Assembly (NCBI GenBank): GCA_011365055.1
Contig: RDOG01000033.1
Span: 1 to 24,123, forward strand
DNA: 24,123 nucleotides
Direction: 5' to 3'
From: Promethearchaeota archaeon
Lineage (GTDB): Archaea; Asgardarchaeota; Lokiarchaeia; Helarchaeales; RDOG01
The translations under genes and the position numbers were made by a program. Every line of letters begins with the position of its first letter. Positions within the stretch are counted from its first letter, which is position 1. Under the pieces are notes generated by a model that saw only the letters and a list, made by a program, of their open reading frames with translations, was not told where the DNA came from and ran no database searches. Below are positions 9,571 to 17,684 of this stretch, in pieces.

Positions 9571-9768
9571 CTTTCCTATTTCCCATTATTTTTTCATTCA
9601 TTTACGGATATCATATTCCTTAGCGTGATATAAAAATATTTTCGATTCAACATCATGCTTTAATATTATTGGGCTTTCAATCTTGAATAATTGAAAAAGC
9701 ATAAAATAAAAAATTTTAAAAGTAAATATTTTTTTTCTTTTTTTAGCATAATAAAGGGATTTTAAATA

Positions 9769-10971
9769 TTGTATAATGGAATTAAGGATAAAATTGCAGT
9801 AAGGACTGTTTTAGGTGTAAATTTAAATATTTTTCTTCTCGGTTTGACTTCTCTATTTACGGACTGGTCAAGTGAGATGATTGGTGCCATTTTACCCTTA
9901 TTCATTCTTTCCATTGGAGGAAATATAATTGTTATTGGATTAATTGAAGGAATCTCTAATGCAACTTCAAATATATTAAAGGGAGTTTCAGGGATTTTAG
10001 CAGATACAAGGAAATTGGAAACTAATAGGAAGGGAATTGTTGCAGCAGGATATTCTATCTCTAATTTATCAAAGCCATTAATTGGACTTTTTCCAAATTG
10101 GCTTGTAACACTCGGATTAAAATTTACTGACAGGATTGGAAAAGGAGTAAGGACTTCACCAAGAGATGCAATGATTGCAGATTATGAGGATAAAAATAGA
10201 GGTAAATCCTTTGGAATTCATAGAGCATTAGATACCATGGGTGCAATTTTTGGACCTCTCACAGCTTCAATTTTATTATTTCTGGGACTTACATATAATA
10301 TAATAATCATAGTATCCATCATCCCAGGAGTCATCGCAATAAGTATCTTATTATTTGTAAAAGAAACGAAAAAATTAGTAAAAGATCAAAAAGAAGCAGG
10401 ACAAAAACCAACAAAAAAGTTTCTAAAAATGATGATCGTTTTGGGGGTTATAGAATTTGCATCCATTGATCTTGCTTTTATAATAGTTAGAGCTTCTGAT
10501 TTTGTTTTACCAGCATTTATTCCACTAATGATCGTCGCAACTAACATATTATATGTAATTTTTGCAATAGTTGCAGGTGATTTATCGGATAAAATTGGCA
10601 GAAAAAAAATGATAGTAGCGGGTTTAATAATTCTATTATCAATTTCAATAATGTTAATTTTTAATTATCCCATTAATTTCTTTTCAATAATGTTAATTAC
10701 TATTATTTTTATTATGTTTGGCATTTACATGGGAGTTGTCGATCCTGTATCGAGAGCTTATGTAGCAGATTTATCTGGTAAGAAGAAGAAGGGAACAGCT
10801 TATGGAATTTATTACCTATTCATTGGGTTAATCTCAATGCCAGAATCAATTTTATTCGGTTTTTTTTATGAGACTTTTTCATATACTTTTGCATTTACTT
10901 TTTCTTCTATATTGCTCGTAATTTGCATTATAATATTCTTATTTCAGGATTTTAGGATTGAAAAAGAGTAA
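9769..10971 (+). CDS. Major facilitator superfamily transporter
   Basis: The 400-residue product has about 12 membrane helices. Characteristic loops are DRIGKGVRTSPRDAMIAD (121-138), GKSFGIHRALDTMGA (145-159) and a GDLSDKIGRKK motif A at the start of the second half. These are typical of MFS exporters and sugar or drug carriers of this GKGxRxxPRDA subgroup; the substrate cannot be read from sequence. The start is TTG, fixed by a TAA two codons upstream (9763) and a ribosome site AAGGGA about 8 nt before. It precedes the GH3 glycosidase gene by 137 nt on the same strand, so transport of a sugar or glycoside is plausible, but the gap is large enough for a separate promoter. Confidence 0.9.
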   Translation: MYNGIKDKIAVRTVLGVNLNIFLLGLTSLFTDWSSEMIGAILPLFILSIGGNIIVIGLIEGISNATSNILKGVSGILADTRKLETNRKGIVAAGYSISNLSKPLIGLFPNWLVTLGLKFTDRIGKGVRTSPRDAMIADYEDKNRGKSFGIHRALDTMGAIFGPLTASILLFLGLTYNIIIIVSIIPGVIAISILLFVKETKKLVKDQKEAGQKPTKKFLKMMIVLGVIEFASIDLAFIIVRASDFVLPAFIPLMIVATNILYVIFAIVAGDLSDKIGRKKMIVAGLIILLSISIMLIFNYPINFFSIMLITIIFIMFGIYMGVVDPVSRAYVADLSGKKKKGTAYGIYYLFIGLISMPESILFGFFYETFSYTFAFTFSSILLVICIIIFLFQDFRIEKE

Positions 10972-11108
10972 ATTATTAATTTTGTATAATTTTAACTCAT
11001 AAAGATTATTTTATCGATGAAGATGAAGTTAAGATTTAAGAATATAGCATTCGATTAGTGATTAAAACCAATAATTTATTTCATTACTTAAATTAATGAA
11101 TTTGAGGT

Positions 11109-13157
11109 ATGCTTTTGATCAAAAAATACACCAAAATTGAATTATCAAAATTACCTTTCATGGATACAAGTTTAGAATTAGAAAAGAGAGTTGAAGATAT
11201 ATTAAGTAGATTAACTTTAGATGAAAAAATTAAACTAGGCGGCGGTCGTTTGGACATGTCATCTACTAAAAAAATCAAACGACTTGGTATAAAACCATTT
11301 AAAATGACAGATGGACCTCATGGAGTTGGAGGTATCGGACTTTTAGCAATGTTATTTAAAAAAAATTCTTATTTTCCAGTCTCGGCTTGTAGAGCGGCGA
11401 CTTGGAATCCAGAGTTGTTACATAGATATGGAATAGCTATTGCAGAAGAAATAAGGGCAGTGGGGTTTCATATGATCCTTTCACCAGGCATAAATATCGT
11501 CAGATCCCCACTTTGTGGAAGGAATTTTGAATATTTCACGGAAGATCCATACCTTGTTAAAAAATTGGCCGTTGCAGAGGTTAAAGGATATCAAAGCTTA
11601 GGGATTGCGGCGTGTGTCAAACATTTCGCAGTAAATAATCAAGATACAAATCGGTTTAGAGTAAATGCTATCGTGAGTGAACGAGCACTTGAAGAAATTT
11701 ATTTGCCAGCTTTTGAAGCTACGGTTCGTGAAGGTGATGCTTGGTCATTTATGGCTTGTTATAATAAAGTAAATAATTTACATGGATGTGAAAACACTTT
11801 CTTACTTAAGAAAAAATTGATGGATGAATGGGGTTTTCGAGGCTTTGTTGTATCTGATTGGTTTGCTTCTAAAAATCCTCAGAATACAGAAAGTTGTATT
11901 AATGCAGGATTAAGCCTTGAAATGCCTTGGTCTATAAAATATAAGAAATGGAAGGTTAAACGAGCATTAAAAGAGGGATTCATTACAGAAGAAAAATTAG
12001 ATGATAATGTTAGAAGATTATTACGCGTGATGTTCTTAGTTGGTATGTTTGATGATATAAGCTCGGTACCAAAAGGTAATAGAAATACAGAAGAGCATCA
12101 ATTATTAGCTCGTGAAATAGCTGAAGAAGGAATCGTGCTTCTTAAAAATGAAAATGATATTTTACCATTAAATATTGAAAAAATTAAAAAAATAGCTGTA
12201 TTAGGCCCAAATGCGAAGAAAAAGCATTCGTTTGGCGGTGGAAGTTCATCAGTTAGAGCGTTTTATGAGATAACTCCACTTCAAGGTATTGAGGAAAAAT
12301 GTGGTGAGAAAGTTGAAATCGTTAAAGATCCTGCACTTGCGGATGTTGTGATTTTCTTTGGTGGATTAAAACACGCTGCAGGTCAAGATGCAGAAGGTGC
12401 AGATAAAAAATCTTTAGAGCTTCCAAAGAAACAAGTCGATTTAATTAATAAAACTGTAAAAGCAAATTCTAATACAATTGTCGTTTTAATTTCTGGGAGC
12501 CCAATAGCCATGGAAGGTTGGTTAGAAAAAATTCCAGCATTAATTGAAGCATGGTATCCAGGAATGGAAGGTGGACATGCTATTGCTAACGTGATTTTTG
12601 GAGAAATAAATCCATCAGGAAAACTCCCAGTAACTTTTCCTAAAAAATTATCAGATTCACCTGCAAATACATCTATAAGAACGTTTCCGGGAAGAGAAAA
12701 TGTTTATTATGATGAGGGAATCTTCGTTGGATATAGGCATTATGATACAAAACAAATTGAGCCACTTTTTCCGTTCGGATTTGGTCTCTCCTATACTTCT
12801 TTTGAATATCAAAATCTCAAAATTTCTCCAGATTCGATAAAAACTAATGATACCTTAAAAGTTTCCGTTGATATAACTAATTCTGGAAACCGAGAAGGTG
12901 CGGAGATCGTTCAATTATATGTACAGGATATTGAAGCAAGCGTAGAACGACCTCTAAAGGAATTAAAAGGTTTCAAAAAAATAAAATTAAACCCAGAAGA
13001 AAAGAAAACTGTAGAATTCGAACTTTTAAAAGAAGATCTTTCCTTTTATGATGAGAAAGAGCATTCATGGAGAGCAGAAAAAGGAAAATTTAAGTTACTC
13101 GTTGGTAGTTCTTCAAGAGACATCAGATTAGAAGGAGAATTTAATTATATCGATTAA
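11109..13157 (+). CDS. Glycoside hydrolase family 3 (beta-glucosidase/beta-xylosidase type), cytosolic
   Basis: The 682-residue product carries the GH3 N-terminal barrel with TDGPHG (67-72), GRNFEYFTEDP (from 138), KHF (171-173) and VVSDW with the nucleophile Asp250. The second domain has LLKNENDILPL, a GQDAEGADKKSLELP segment that probably supplies the acid/base Glu, and PSGKLPVTFP. An FnIII-like domain (about the last 115 residues) ends the protein. There is no signal peptide, so it acts inside the cell on imported glycosides; exact linkage and sugar are unknown. The ribosome site GAGGT (11104-11108) touches the ATG directly, so TTG at 11115, 6 nt downstream of it, may be the true start. 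The gene converges on the EutA-like gene with a 4-nt overlap of the stop codons. Confidence 0.95.
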   Translation: MLLIKKYTKIELSKLPFMDTSLELEKRVEDILSRLTLDEKIKLGGGRLDMSSTKKIKRLGIKPFKMTDGPHGVGGIGLLAMLFKKNSYFPVSACRAATWNPELLHRYGIAIAEEIRAVGFHMILSPGINIVRSPLCGRNFEYFTEDPYLVKKLAVAEVKGYQSLGIAACVKHFAVNNQDTNRFRVNAIVSERALEEIYLPAFEATVREGDAWSFMACYNKVNNLHGCENTFLLKKKLMDEWGFRGFVVSDWFASKNPQNTESCINAGLSLEMPWSIKYKKWKVKRALKEGFITEEKLDDNVRRLLRVMFLVGMFDDISSVPKGNRNTEEHQLLAREIAEEGIVLLKNENDILPLNIEKIKKIAVLGPNAKKKHSFGGGSSSVRAFYEITPLQGIEEKCGEKVEIVKDPALADVVIFFGGLKHAAGQDAEGADKKSLELPKKQVDLINKTVKANSNTIVVLISGSPIAMEGWLEKIPALIEAWYPGMEGGHAIANVIFGEINPSGKLPVTFPKKLSDSPANTSIRTFPGRENVYYDEGIFVGYRHYDTKQIEPLFPFGFGLSYTSFEYQNLKISPDSIKTNDTLKVSVDITNSGNREGAEIVQLYVQDIEASVERPLKELKGFKKIKLNPEEKKTVEFELLKEDLSFYDEKEHSWRAEKGKFKLLVGSSSRDIRLEGEFNYID

Positions 13158-15280
13158 GAATCTTTCTTTTCATTATTAAATACCAAACTTTTAACGGTTA
13201 CCGGAAATGCTTCAGCTGATTCAAGTTGAGCACCGAAAGCTCGACCGGATTTGAGTGGTGCACCGATATCAATCCAAACACCTGCTTCTAAAATTAATTC
13301 GTCAAGACACATTAAGTTTTGAATGGATGTTTCGCGATTAATTGCTAATCCCATAAGTTTAGCTACATCGTCATAGAACAGTAATATGATAGGTTTTTTA
13401 TTAGCGATCGAATGAGGGAGGGATTTTTCAATAGCTTTGGCAAATCCTGGCATCCATCTTGTTGAACGATGAATGGGATCCTTGAAATAAAGAGCGATTA
13501 TATCTTCCCCTTCTTGGAAATCAAAATTTTTATAAGCCTTTTCAATTTCTTCTTTAACATAATCTGAATTCACTTCGTCTTTTATGAGATCACAAACAAC
13601 TTCTTTTTTTAAGGGAACGGGAATGACGGGTATATTATTAAGGGGAAAATCAATGCCTTTATCAAAATAACACGTAGAACCTGATATTGAAAGCGAAAAA
13701 GCACCCGCACCGATAACTGTTGCTCTGATTTTATTTTCAGGTTCGACTAGTTGTAGTTTGAGACCATCTAAAATGTTTTTAATTTCTTCTGCAAGATATT
13801 TTCCAATATCATTAAAGTTCTTAGGTGTTTGATTAGTATAAATTATCTCCCCTATTCCACCTGAGATCGATATTTCATCGAATGGGATTGATTGATCTAA
13901 ATTGTCCGTCATCATTAACATTTTCGCAATCGGACTTGTTGCCGAACCCTTCATTACTTCTATTAATGCATTTGCATATTCATGGGCGATAGTTCTTACA
14001 TCTTCCTCGGGGATTGTATCTCCTAACTGATAGTTCATATTCAACTCCTTCATTACTCTATAACTAGGTTCATCTATTCTCCAGATTTTGAAATTTTTGT
14101 CGATACCTAACAAACGGCCGCCTACATTAATACAAGCTGTACTCACGACATCTCCATTTGAGCATATAGCCATGTTGCTTGTACCACCACCGACATCTAC
14201 GTTTAATATCGTACAATGTTTCATACGGGATCGTTCGACGATGCCGCTTCCCATGGCACCGAGAAGAGATTCAAAGTTTGGACCTGCTGCAGCACTAACA
14301 AATTTTCCCGACTCTGAAGAAATACGAACAACTATTTCTGCGGCATTTTCTTTTTTAGCAGTCTCTCCAGTTACTATAACTGCACCAGTATCAACCATTT
14401 CAGGCAAGATTCCCGCTTTTTTATATTCATCTTCACAAAATTTTATGACAGCTTCGATATCAATATTATAACGATCAATCAAAGGAGTGAAAATAATATC
14501 ACTCTCATATATAATTTCTCGATTTATAGGCAAGAAGCGATTTGTCATATTGAAAAAACTTGCTTCTCTTTTATAAGTTAGACGGGAAAAGATTAAATGA
14601 GAAGTCGATGATCCCACATCTATGCCAACACTTAAAATTTTAAGATATTCAACATTTCCATCTGAGGAATTTGTATGAGACAATAACATTTCAGCAGGAT
14701 ATATTTTAATTTCTTCAAACGGTTCATTCTCTTTTTCCTCTTCGATCTTAACAATTTTTATTACCATTTCTTTATCATGATGCTTAGGTAATTCTATTTT
14801 TTCAGAATCATCCATTAATTTTGCCTTTATTTCTTGCGGAATTTCAAAGTTCTGCTCGCAAACCGTACAGTAATAGCGAAGATCCATCGATTTACTGCTC
14901 CCAGGTATTATTGGACCTTTTTGTTTTTGCGTAAATTTTTTATCATTGAGTTGTCTCCGAACTCTATCTAATATAATATTAAAATTAAACACCCAAGTAT
15001 CACAAATAGAATCATATAATTTACCAGGTTCTAATATTGTATTTAATGCAGGTTTTAAGTTAGTGAGATATCTATAAAATTCTGTAAGTTTGTTATCATC
15101 TTCCCTTGTCTGTTCTTTGAGCAGTTTTTCATATGTTTGATTAAACTTTTTCATTAAATCTTCTGAATCCTTACGATCATTCGTCTCTAACAAGTATTTA
15201 AGGTAATAAATTAAAGTTTGTTTAAGCGATTCGAGTTGGAAATTATAATTGGCGATTCGTTCTTCAACGCTGTTTTTCAT
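13154..15280 (-). CDS. eutA: EutA-like reactivating ATPase with long N-terminal extension
   Basis: Residues from about 215 to 700 match the ethanolamine ammonia-lyase reactivase EutA: SVGIDVGSSTSHLIFSR (phosphate 1, 217-233), VDVGGGTSN (phosphate 2, 361-369), ISGGIGEI (adenosine motif, about 472-479), all of the actin/Hsp70-fold ATPase type. Bacterial EutA ejects damaged B12 from EutBC. Here no eutB or eutC lies in the window. Residues 1-215 are extra: helical, charged, with one CTVC pair (138, 141) that could bind metal if dimerised. The total of 708 residues is well above the usual EutA length of roughly 470. The gene appears leaderless, with TTTAAATT about 26 nt before ATG, and is divergent from a small winged-helix-like gene. 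It may serve another B12 enzyme or a different client altogether. Confidence 0.9.
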   Translation of the reverse strand: MKNSVEERIANYNFQLESLKQTLIYYLKYLLETNDRKDSEDLMKKFNQTYEKLLKEQTREDDNKLTEFYRYLTNLKPALNTILEPGKLYDSICDTWVFNFNIILDRVRRQLNDKKFTQKQKGPIIPGSSKSMDLRYYCTVCEQNFEIPQEIKAKLMDDSEKIELPKHHDKEMVIKIVKIEEEKENEPFEEIKIYPAEMLLSHTNSSDGNVEYLKILSVGIDVGSSTSHLIFSRLTYKREASFFNMTNRFLPINREIIYESDIIFTPLIDRYNIDIEAVIKFCEDEYKKAGILPEMVDTGAVIVTGETAKKENAAEIVVRISSESGKFVSAAAGPNFESLLGAMGSGIVERSRMKHCTILNVDVGGGTSNMAICSNGDVVSTACINVGGRLLGIDKNFKIWRIDEPSYRVMKELNMNYQLGDTIPEEDVRTIAHEYANALIEVMKGSATSPIAKMLMMTDNLDQSIPFDEISISGGIGEIIYTNQTPKNFNDIGKYLAEEIKNILDGLKLQLVEPENKIRATVIGAGAFSLSISGSTCYFDKGIDFPLNNIPVIPVPLKKEVVCDLIKDEVNSDYVKEEIEKAYKNFDFQEGEDIIALYFKDPIHRSTRWMPGFAKAIEKSLPHSIANKKPIILLFYDDVAKLMGLAINRETSIQNLMCLDELILEAGVWIDIGAPLKSGRAFGAQLESAEAFPVTVKSLVFNNEKKDS

Positions 15281-15302
15281 AATAAAGTGAAATCAATGAA
15301 AA

Positions 15303-15310
15303 AATTTAAA
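15303..15310 (-). promoter_or_regulatory. TATA box of the EutA-like gene (leaderless)
   Basis: Minus-strand TTTAAATT is centred about 26 nt before the ATG at 15280. That spacing puts transcription start at or next to the start codon, which fits the lack of a ribosome site. Confidence 0.45.
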
Positions 15311-15347
15311 CGTTTGTATATTTTGAGATACAATAACATACTTAAAG

Positions 15348-15355
15348 TTTATAAG
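15348..15355 (+). promoter_or_regulatory. TATA box of the divergent small winged-helix-like gene (leaderless)
   Basis: TTTATAAG preceded by CTTAAAG (BRE-like) is centred about 28 nt before the ATG at 15379, so the transcript should begin at or near the start codon. It is about 45 nt from the EutA TATA box, so factors bound here could control both directions. Confidence 0.5.
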
Positions 15356-15378
15356 TAAGGATACAATAATATACCTTG

Positions 15379-15783
15379 ATGAGTAATATTCAAAGAAGAA
15401 CACTTAAAGAACGAGTAGTTGCAATATTTAATTTCATCGAAATGCAAAACGAACCTTTTCCTAAGAGTCGATTAAAAGAAATTGGAATTAATCCTCGAAC
15501 TGCAGAAGAATGGTTAAGTTTAATTACATACATTCAAGAACAACCAAAAATTCGGCTCATCCAAACAGAACATAATACAATTATTGAAAAAGTTGAAGGA
15601 AAATACCAAGCACTAATGCGTAAACGTTTCACTGATGAATCGATTCCTTTTGAAGAGCGGATTAAGGACATTACTGATTACTTAAGATCGTTATATCAAA
15701 GAGAACGAACTCAATTTTATGTACCTAAGAACCCCCCAGATAACAGTAAAATCTTAAAAGAGAAGAAAAGAAAACAGAAATAA
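15379..15783 (+). CDS. Small winged-helix-like protein divergent from the EutA-like gene
   Basis: The 134-residue product is basic and ends in a Lys-rich tail. Residues about 8-75 read as helix, SRLKEIGINPRTAEEWLSLI (turn plus recognition-like helix) and two short strands, a pattern compatible with a winged helix. The rest is helical and charged. I do not recognise a named family. ATG at 15379 is preferred over the adjacent TTG because it fits the leaderless promoter spacing. A shared upstream region with the EutA-like gene makes it a candidate local regulator, but DNA binding is only inferred. Confidence 0.7.
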   Translation: MSNIQRRTLKERVVAIFNFIEMQNEPFPKSRLKEIGINPRTAEEWLSLITYIQEQPKIRLIQTEHNTIIEKVEGKYQALMRKRFTDESIPFEERIKDITDYLRSLYQRERTQFYVPKNPPDNSKILKEKKRKQK

Positions 15784-15785
15784 AT

Positions 15786-15808
15786 ATTTTTTAATTTGTT
15801 ATTTTTTG
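15786..15808 (+). terminator. T-rich terminator after the winged-helix-like gene
   Basis: Two T6 runs separated by a short AT stretch follow the stop at 15783. The site overlaps the last codons of the convergent ferredoxin gene. Confidence 0.4.
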
Positions 15809-15991
15809 ATTGATATTTATCTTTATGGCACCAACCGGACACGCCCCAACACAAATCCAACAATGAATGCAATAATCATTTCGATATGGTTCAGCTTTAT
15901 TATTTTTATTTATTCTATATACTGATTTAGGGCATCTCAATTCGCAATTACCGCATCCGATGCATTTTTCTACATCAACTTGTATGTCCAT
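15791..15991 (-). CDS. 2[4Fe-4S] ferredoxin-like protein
   Basis: The 66-residue product has two full cluster motifs, C10-x2-C13-x2-C16-x3-C20-P and C41-x2-C44-x2-C47-x3-C51-P, each expected to bind one [4Fe-4S] cluster by the usual crossed pattern. It is a soluble electron carrier by family knowledge. It starts 26 nt after the molybdoenzyme stop on the same strand, so the two are probably one transcript and the ferredoxin is a likely electron partner of that enzyme. A Trp inside the second motif (HCWIC) is slightly unusual. No other redox subunit is adjacent. Confidence 0.95.
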   Translation of the reverse strand: MDIQVDVEKCIGCGNCELRCPKSVYRINKNNKAEPYRNDYCIHCWICVGACPVGAIKININQKITN

Positions 15992-16017
15992 GGTCTATCA
16001 AATTTTTTCATTGACTT

Positions 16018-16587
16018 TCACGAATATCGTTCTTCTTTCCAAGGATCTGCAGTATTACTGTAACCACCACGTTCCCAATAACCTAATTCATCTTTTTCAA
16101 TGAATTTTAATTTTCTTACCCACTTAGCACTTTTATAAAAATATTTTTTTGGAACTAAGCCCCTTACTGGACCACCATGTTTATTTTCCAATTCTTTTCC
16201 TGCATACTTAAAAGCCAGCATCGAATTCTCATCCGTCAAAACTTCTATAGGCAAGCTAGTCGTAAAGCGTCCTCCAAGATCTTCGCATTCAAAAACAACG
16301 AATTTTGCTTTGTCAGTGGGCTTTACTATTTTGAAAATATCTGTAAATAACACGCCTTCCCATTCAGTATCAAATAGACTCCAGGTTGTTACGCAATGAA
16401 TATCAGTATTAATTTTAGTTCGTGGGAGATTAATGAATTCTTCATAATTAAACGTTTTAGGGGCATCCACTTCCCCATAAATTTCCAAGGACCAATTATT
16501 TTTAGTTAAATGTCTAGGAATATCAGCTGCTTGGAGGACAGGGAACCTATCAACTTTTTTTTGACCAGGGGGTAGTCTTTCTTTCAT
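16018..16587 (-). CDS. Sulfite-oxidase-like molybdopterin oxidoreductase, cytosolic
   Basis: The 189-residue product is a single Oxidored_molyb domain. It has DIHCVTTWS with the molybdenum-ligand Cys65, the region GGPVRGLVPKKYFYKSAKWV that lines the cofactor site, and the end motif GYWERGGYSNTADPW. It is the compact stand-alone form found widely in bacteria and archaea; there is no twin-arginine signal, heme domain or dimerisation domain, so it should be cytosolic, unlike MsrP/YedY. The natural substrate of such proteins is generally unknown. An AGGGTG ribosome site lies about 6 nt before the ATG. It is followed by the ferredoxin gene after 26 nt, suggesting a two-gene redox operon. Confidence 0.95.
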   Translation of the reverse strand: MKERLPPGQKKVDRFPVLQAADIPRHLTKNNWSLEIYGEVDAPKTFNYEEFINLPRTKINTDIHCVTTWSLFDTEWEGVLFTDIFKIVKPTDKAKFVVFECEDLGGRFTTSLPIEVLTDENSMLAFKYAGKELENKHGGPVRGLVPKKYFYKSAKWVRKLKFIEKDELGYWERGGYSNTADPWKEERYS

Positions 16588-16904
16588 TTTTTACACCCTA
16601 AATTTTCGAGATGTGGTTTGAGATAAGTATGAAAATCATTCCTTAAATATTTTTAAATAGGCTTCTAAATAAACGAATATCTAATAAAAATCTAAGAATT
16701 ACAGTTAAAAAATATTAAATAATACCATAAAAAATCGGAATTTCAATTTAATAAAGAAAAGATCAATTAGTTTTTCAAGTAATGATAATAAGTGATATGA
16801 CTATTGAAAAATTCTCGATTTGATCAAGAAATACAGAAAAATGTTTTTTTTTTTAAATCTTTTATTGTTTTTTTTTTCTTTCTTCTTTTTTTTGAAAATT
16901 TCCC
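16588..16904. other. Intergenic region with long pyrimidine tract (plus strand)
   Basis: No open frame or RNA gene was recognised. An AT-rich TATA-like stretch, TATTTAAAAATATTTAAG read on the minus strand (about 16641-16658), could drive the molybdoenzyme operon. From about 16843 to 16915 the plus strand is nearly all T with a few C and G, so the minus strand is a purine tract just past the stop of the DUF998-like gene. In that transcript direction it is A-rich, so it is not an oligo-U terminator for that gene. Confidence 0.5.
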
Positions 16905-17552
16905 TCATTTTTTTAGTACATTGATATTTTGAACTTCAGTCCATAAGATAAAATAATATACACAGATTTTTTGTATCAAGGGGGATATTCCAAGAAACGC
17001 ACCCGAAACATACAAGAAAGCTATCACGATGAATGCTATAGCACCATATCCATGAACTTTCGGGTAGTTTTGGTGTAGAAATATAGCAATGGCGTATAAG
17101 ATAAACGTGACGGCATTAAACACGAAAAAAATGATTGCAGTAACTCCGTGTAATATAGGAAAAATGTCCATGGGGAACACCCCTACTCCGATTAAACTGA
17201 GAGAGGAGATAATGCCTGTGATAGTCCCCGATAATGCAACATAACGGGACCGATCTTGAAAGTGGTTGCGAAACGTGATCCAAAACAGTACCAAGATGAT
17301 TCCCGATGAAACGTTGGCGAAACAAAATAAAGTTGAAGAAATTGGATTCAATGTATTGGGAATGGAGGAGTTGCTTTCTGTTTGGAACCTTCCTAGGACA
17401 CTAAAGTCATCTGTAACAAAGGAATATCCGCCCGGATAGAAATGCATTGCCACAACCGTTAGTGTGACAAAGAGAATTCCAGTAACGACTGAAAATATAA
17501 TAAAAATCATTCGTAATAGTTTAATTCTATCAGGACTGGTATCTTCTTTCAC
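16905..17552 (-). CDS. DUF998-like six-helix membrane protein
   Basis: The 215-residue product has about six membrane helices. After helix 1 it shows HFYPGGYSFVTDDFSVLGR, then NPISSTLF at the start of helix 2, the pattern of the DUF998 family (a widespread prokaryotic membrane family of unknown function). Later helices carry GVGVFPMD and HGVTAIIFF, also usual in this family. Base composition is visibly higher in G and C than in neighbouring genes, which hints at later acquisition. It stands alone: the next genes on both sides are separated by more than 130 nt. Function is unknown. Confidence 0.75.
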   Translation of the reverse strand: MKEDTSPDRIKLLRMIFIIFSVVTGILFVTLTVVAMHFYPGGYSFVTDDFSVLGRFQTESNSSIPNTLNPISSTLFCFANVSSGIILVLFWITFRNHFQDRSRYVALSGTITGIISSLSLIGVGVFPMDIFPILHGVTAIIFFVFNAVTFILYAIAIFLHQNYPKVHGYGAIAFIVIAFLYVSGAFLGISPLIQKICVYYFILWTEVQNINVLKK

Positions 17553-17684
17553 CTAGCATTTTCTTATAGTTCCTTTAAAAATTTTTTTTATTATAAATTA
17601 ATAAGAAAATTAGATGAACTATTTAATGATGATAAAAATAGAATAAAACGAAAACTGGATTTTTTATCCAGAAGATGATATTTT

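Noticed and set aside
11093..11278. 61-codon minus-strand frame at the GH3 start
   Set aside because: It is antisense to the GH3 N-terminus, with no ribosome site or recognisable sequence.
14088..14471. 127-codon plus-strand frame
   Set aside because: It is antisense to the core ATPase motifs of the EutA-like gene and has no domain or ribosome site.
13154..15280. An ethanolamine-utilisation locus
   Set aside because: Only the EutA-like gene is present; no ammonia-lyase, aldehyde dehydrogenase or shell-protein gene is in the window.
17116..17325. 69-codon minus-strand frame within the DUF998-like gene
   Set aside because: It is an alternative-phase shadow of the membrane protein, which has six good helices and family motifs.
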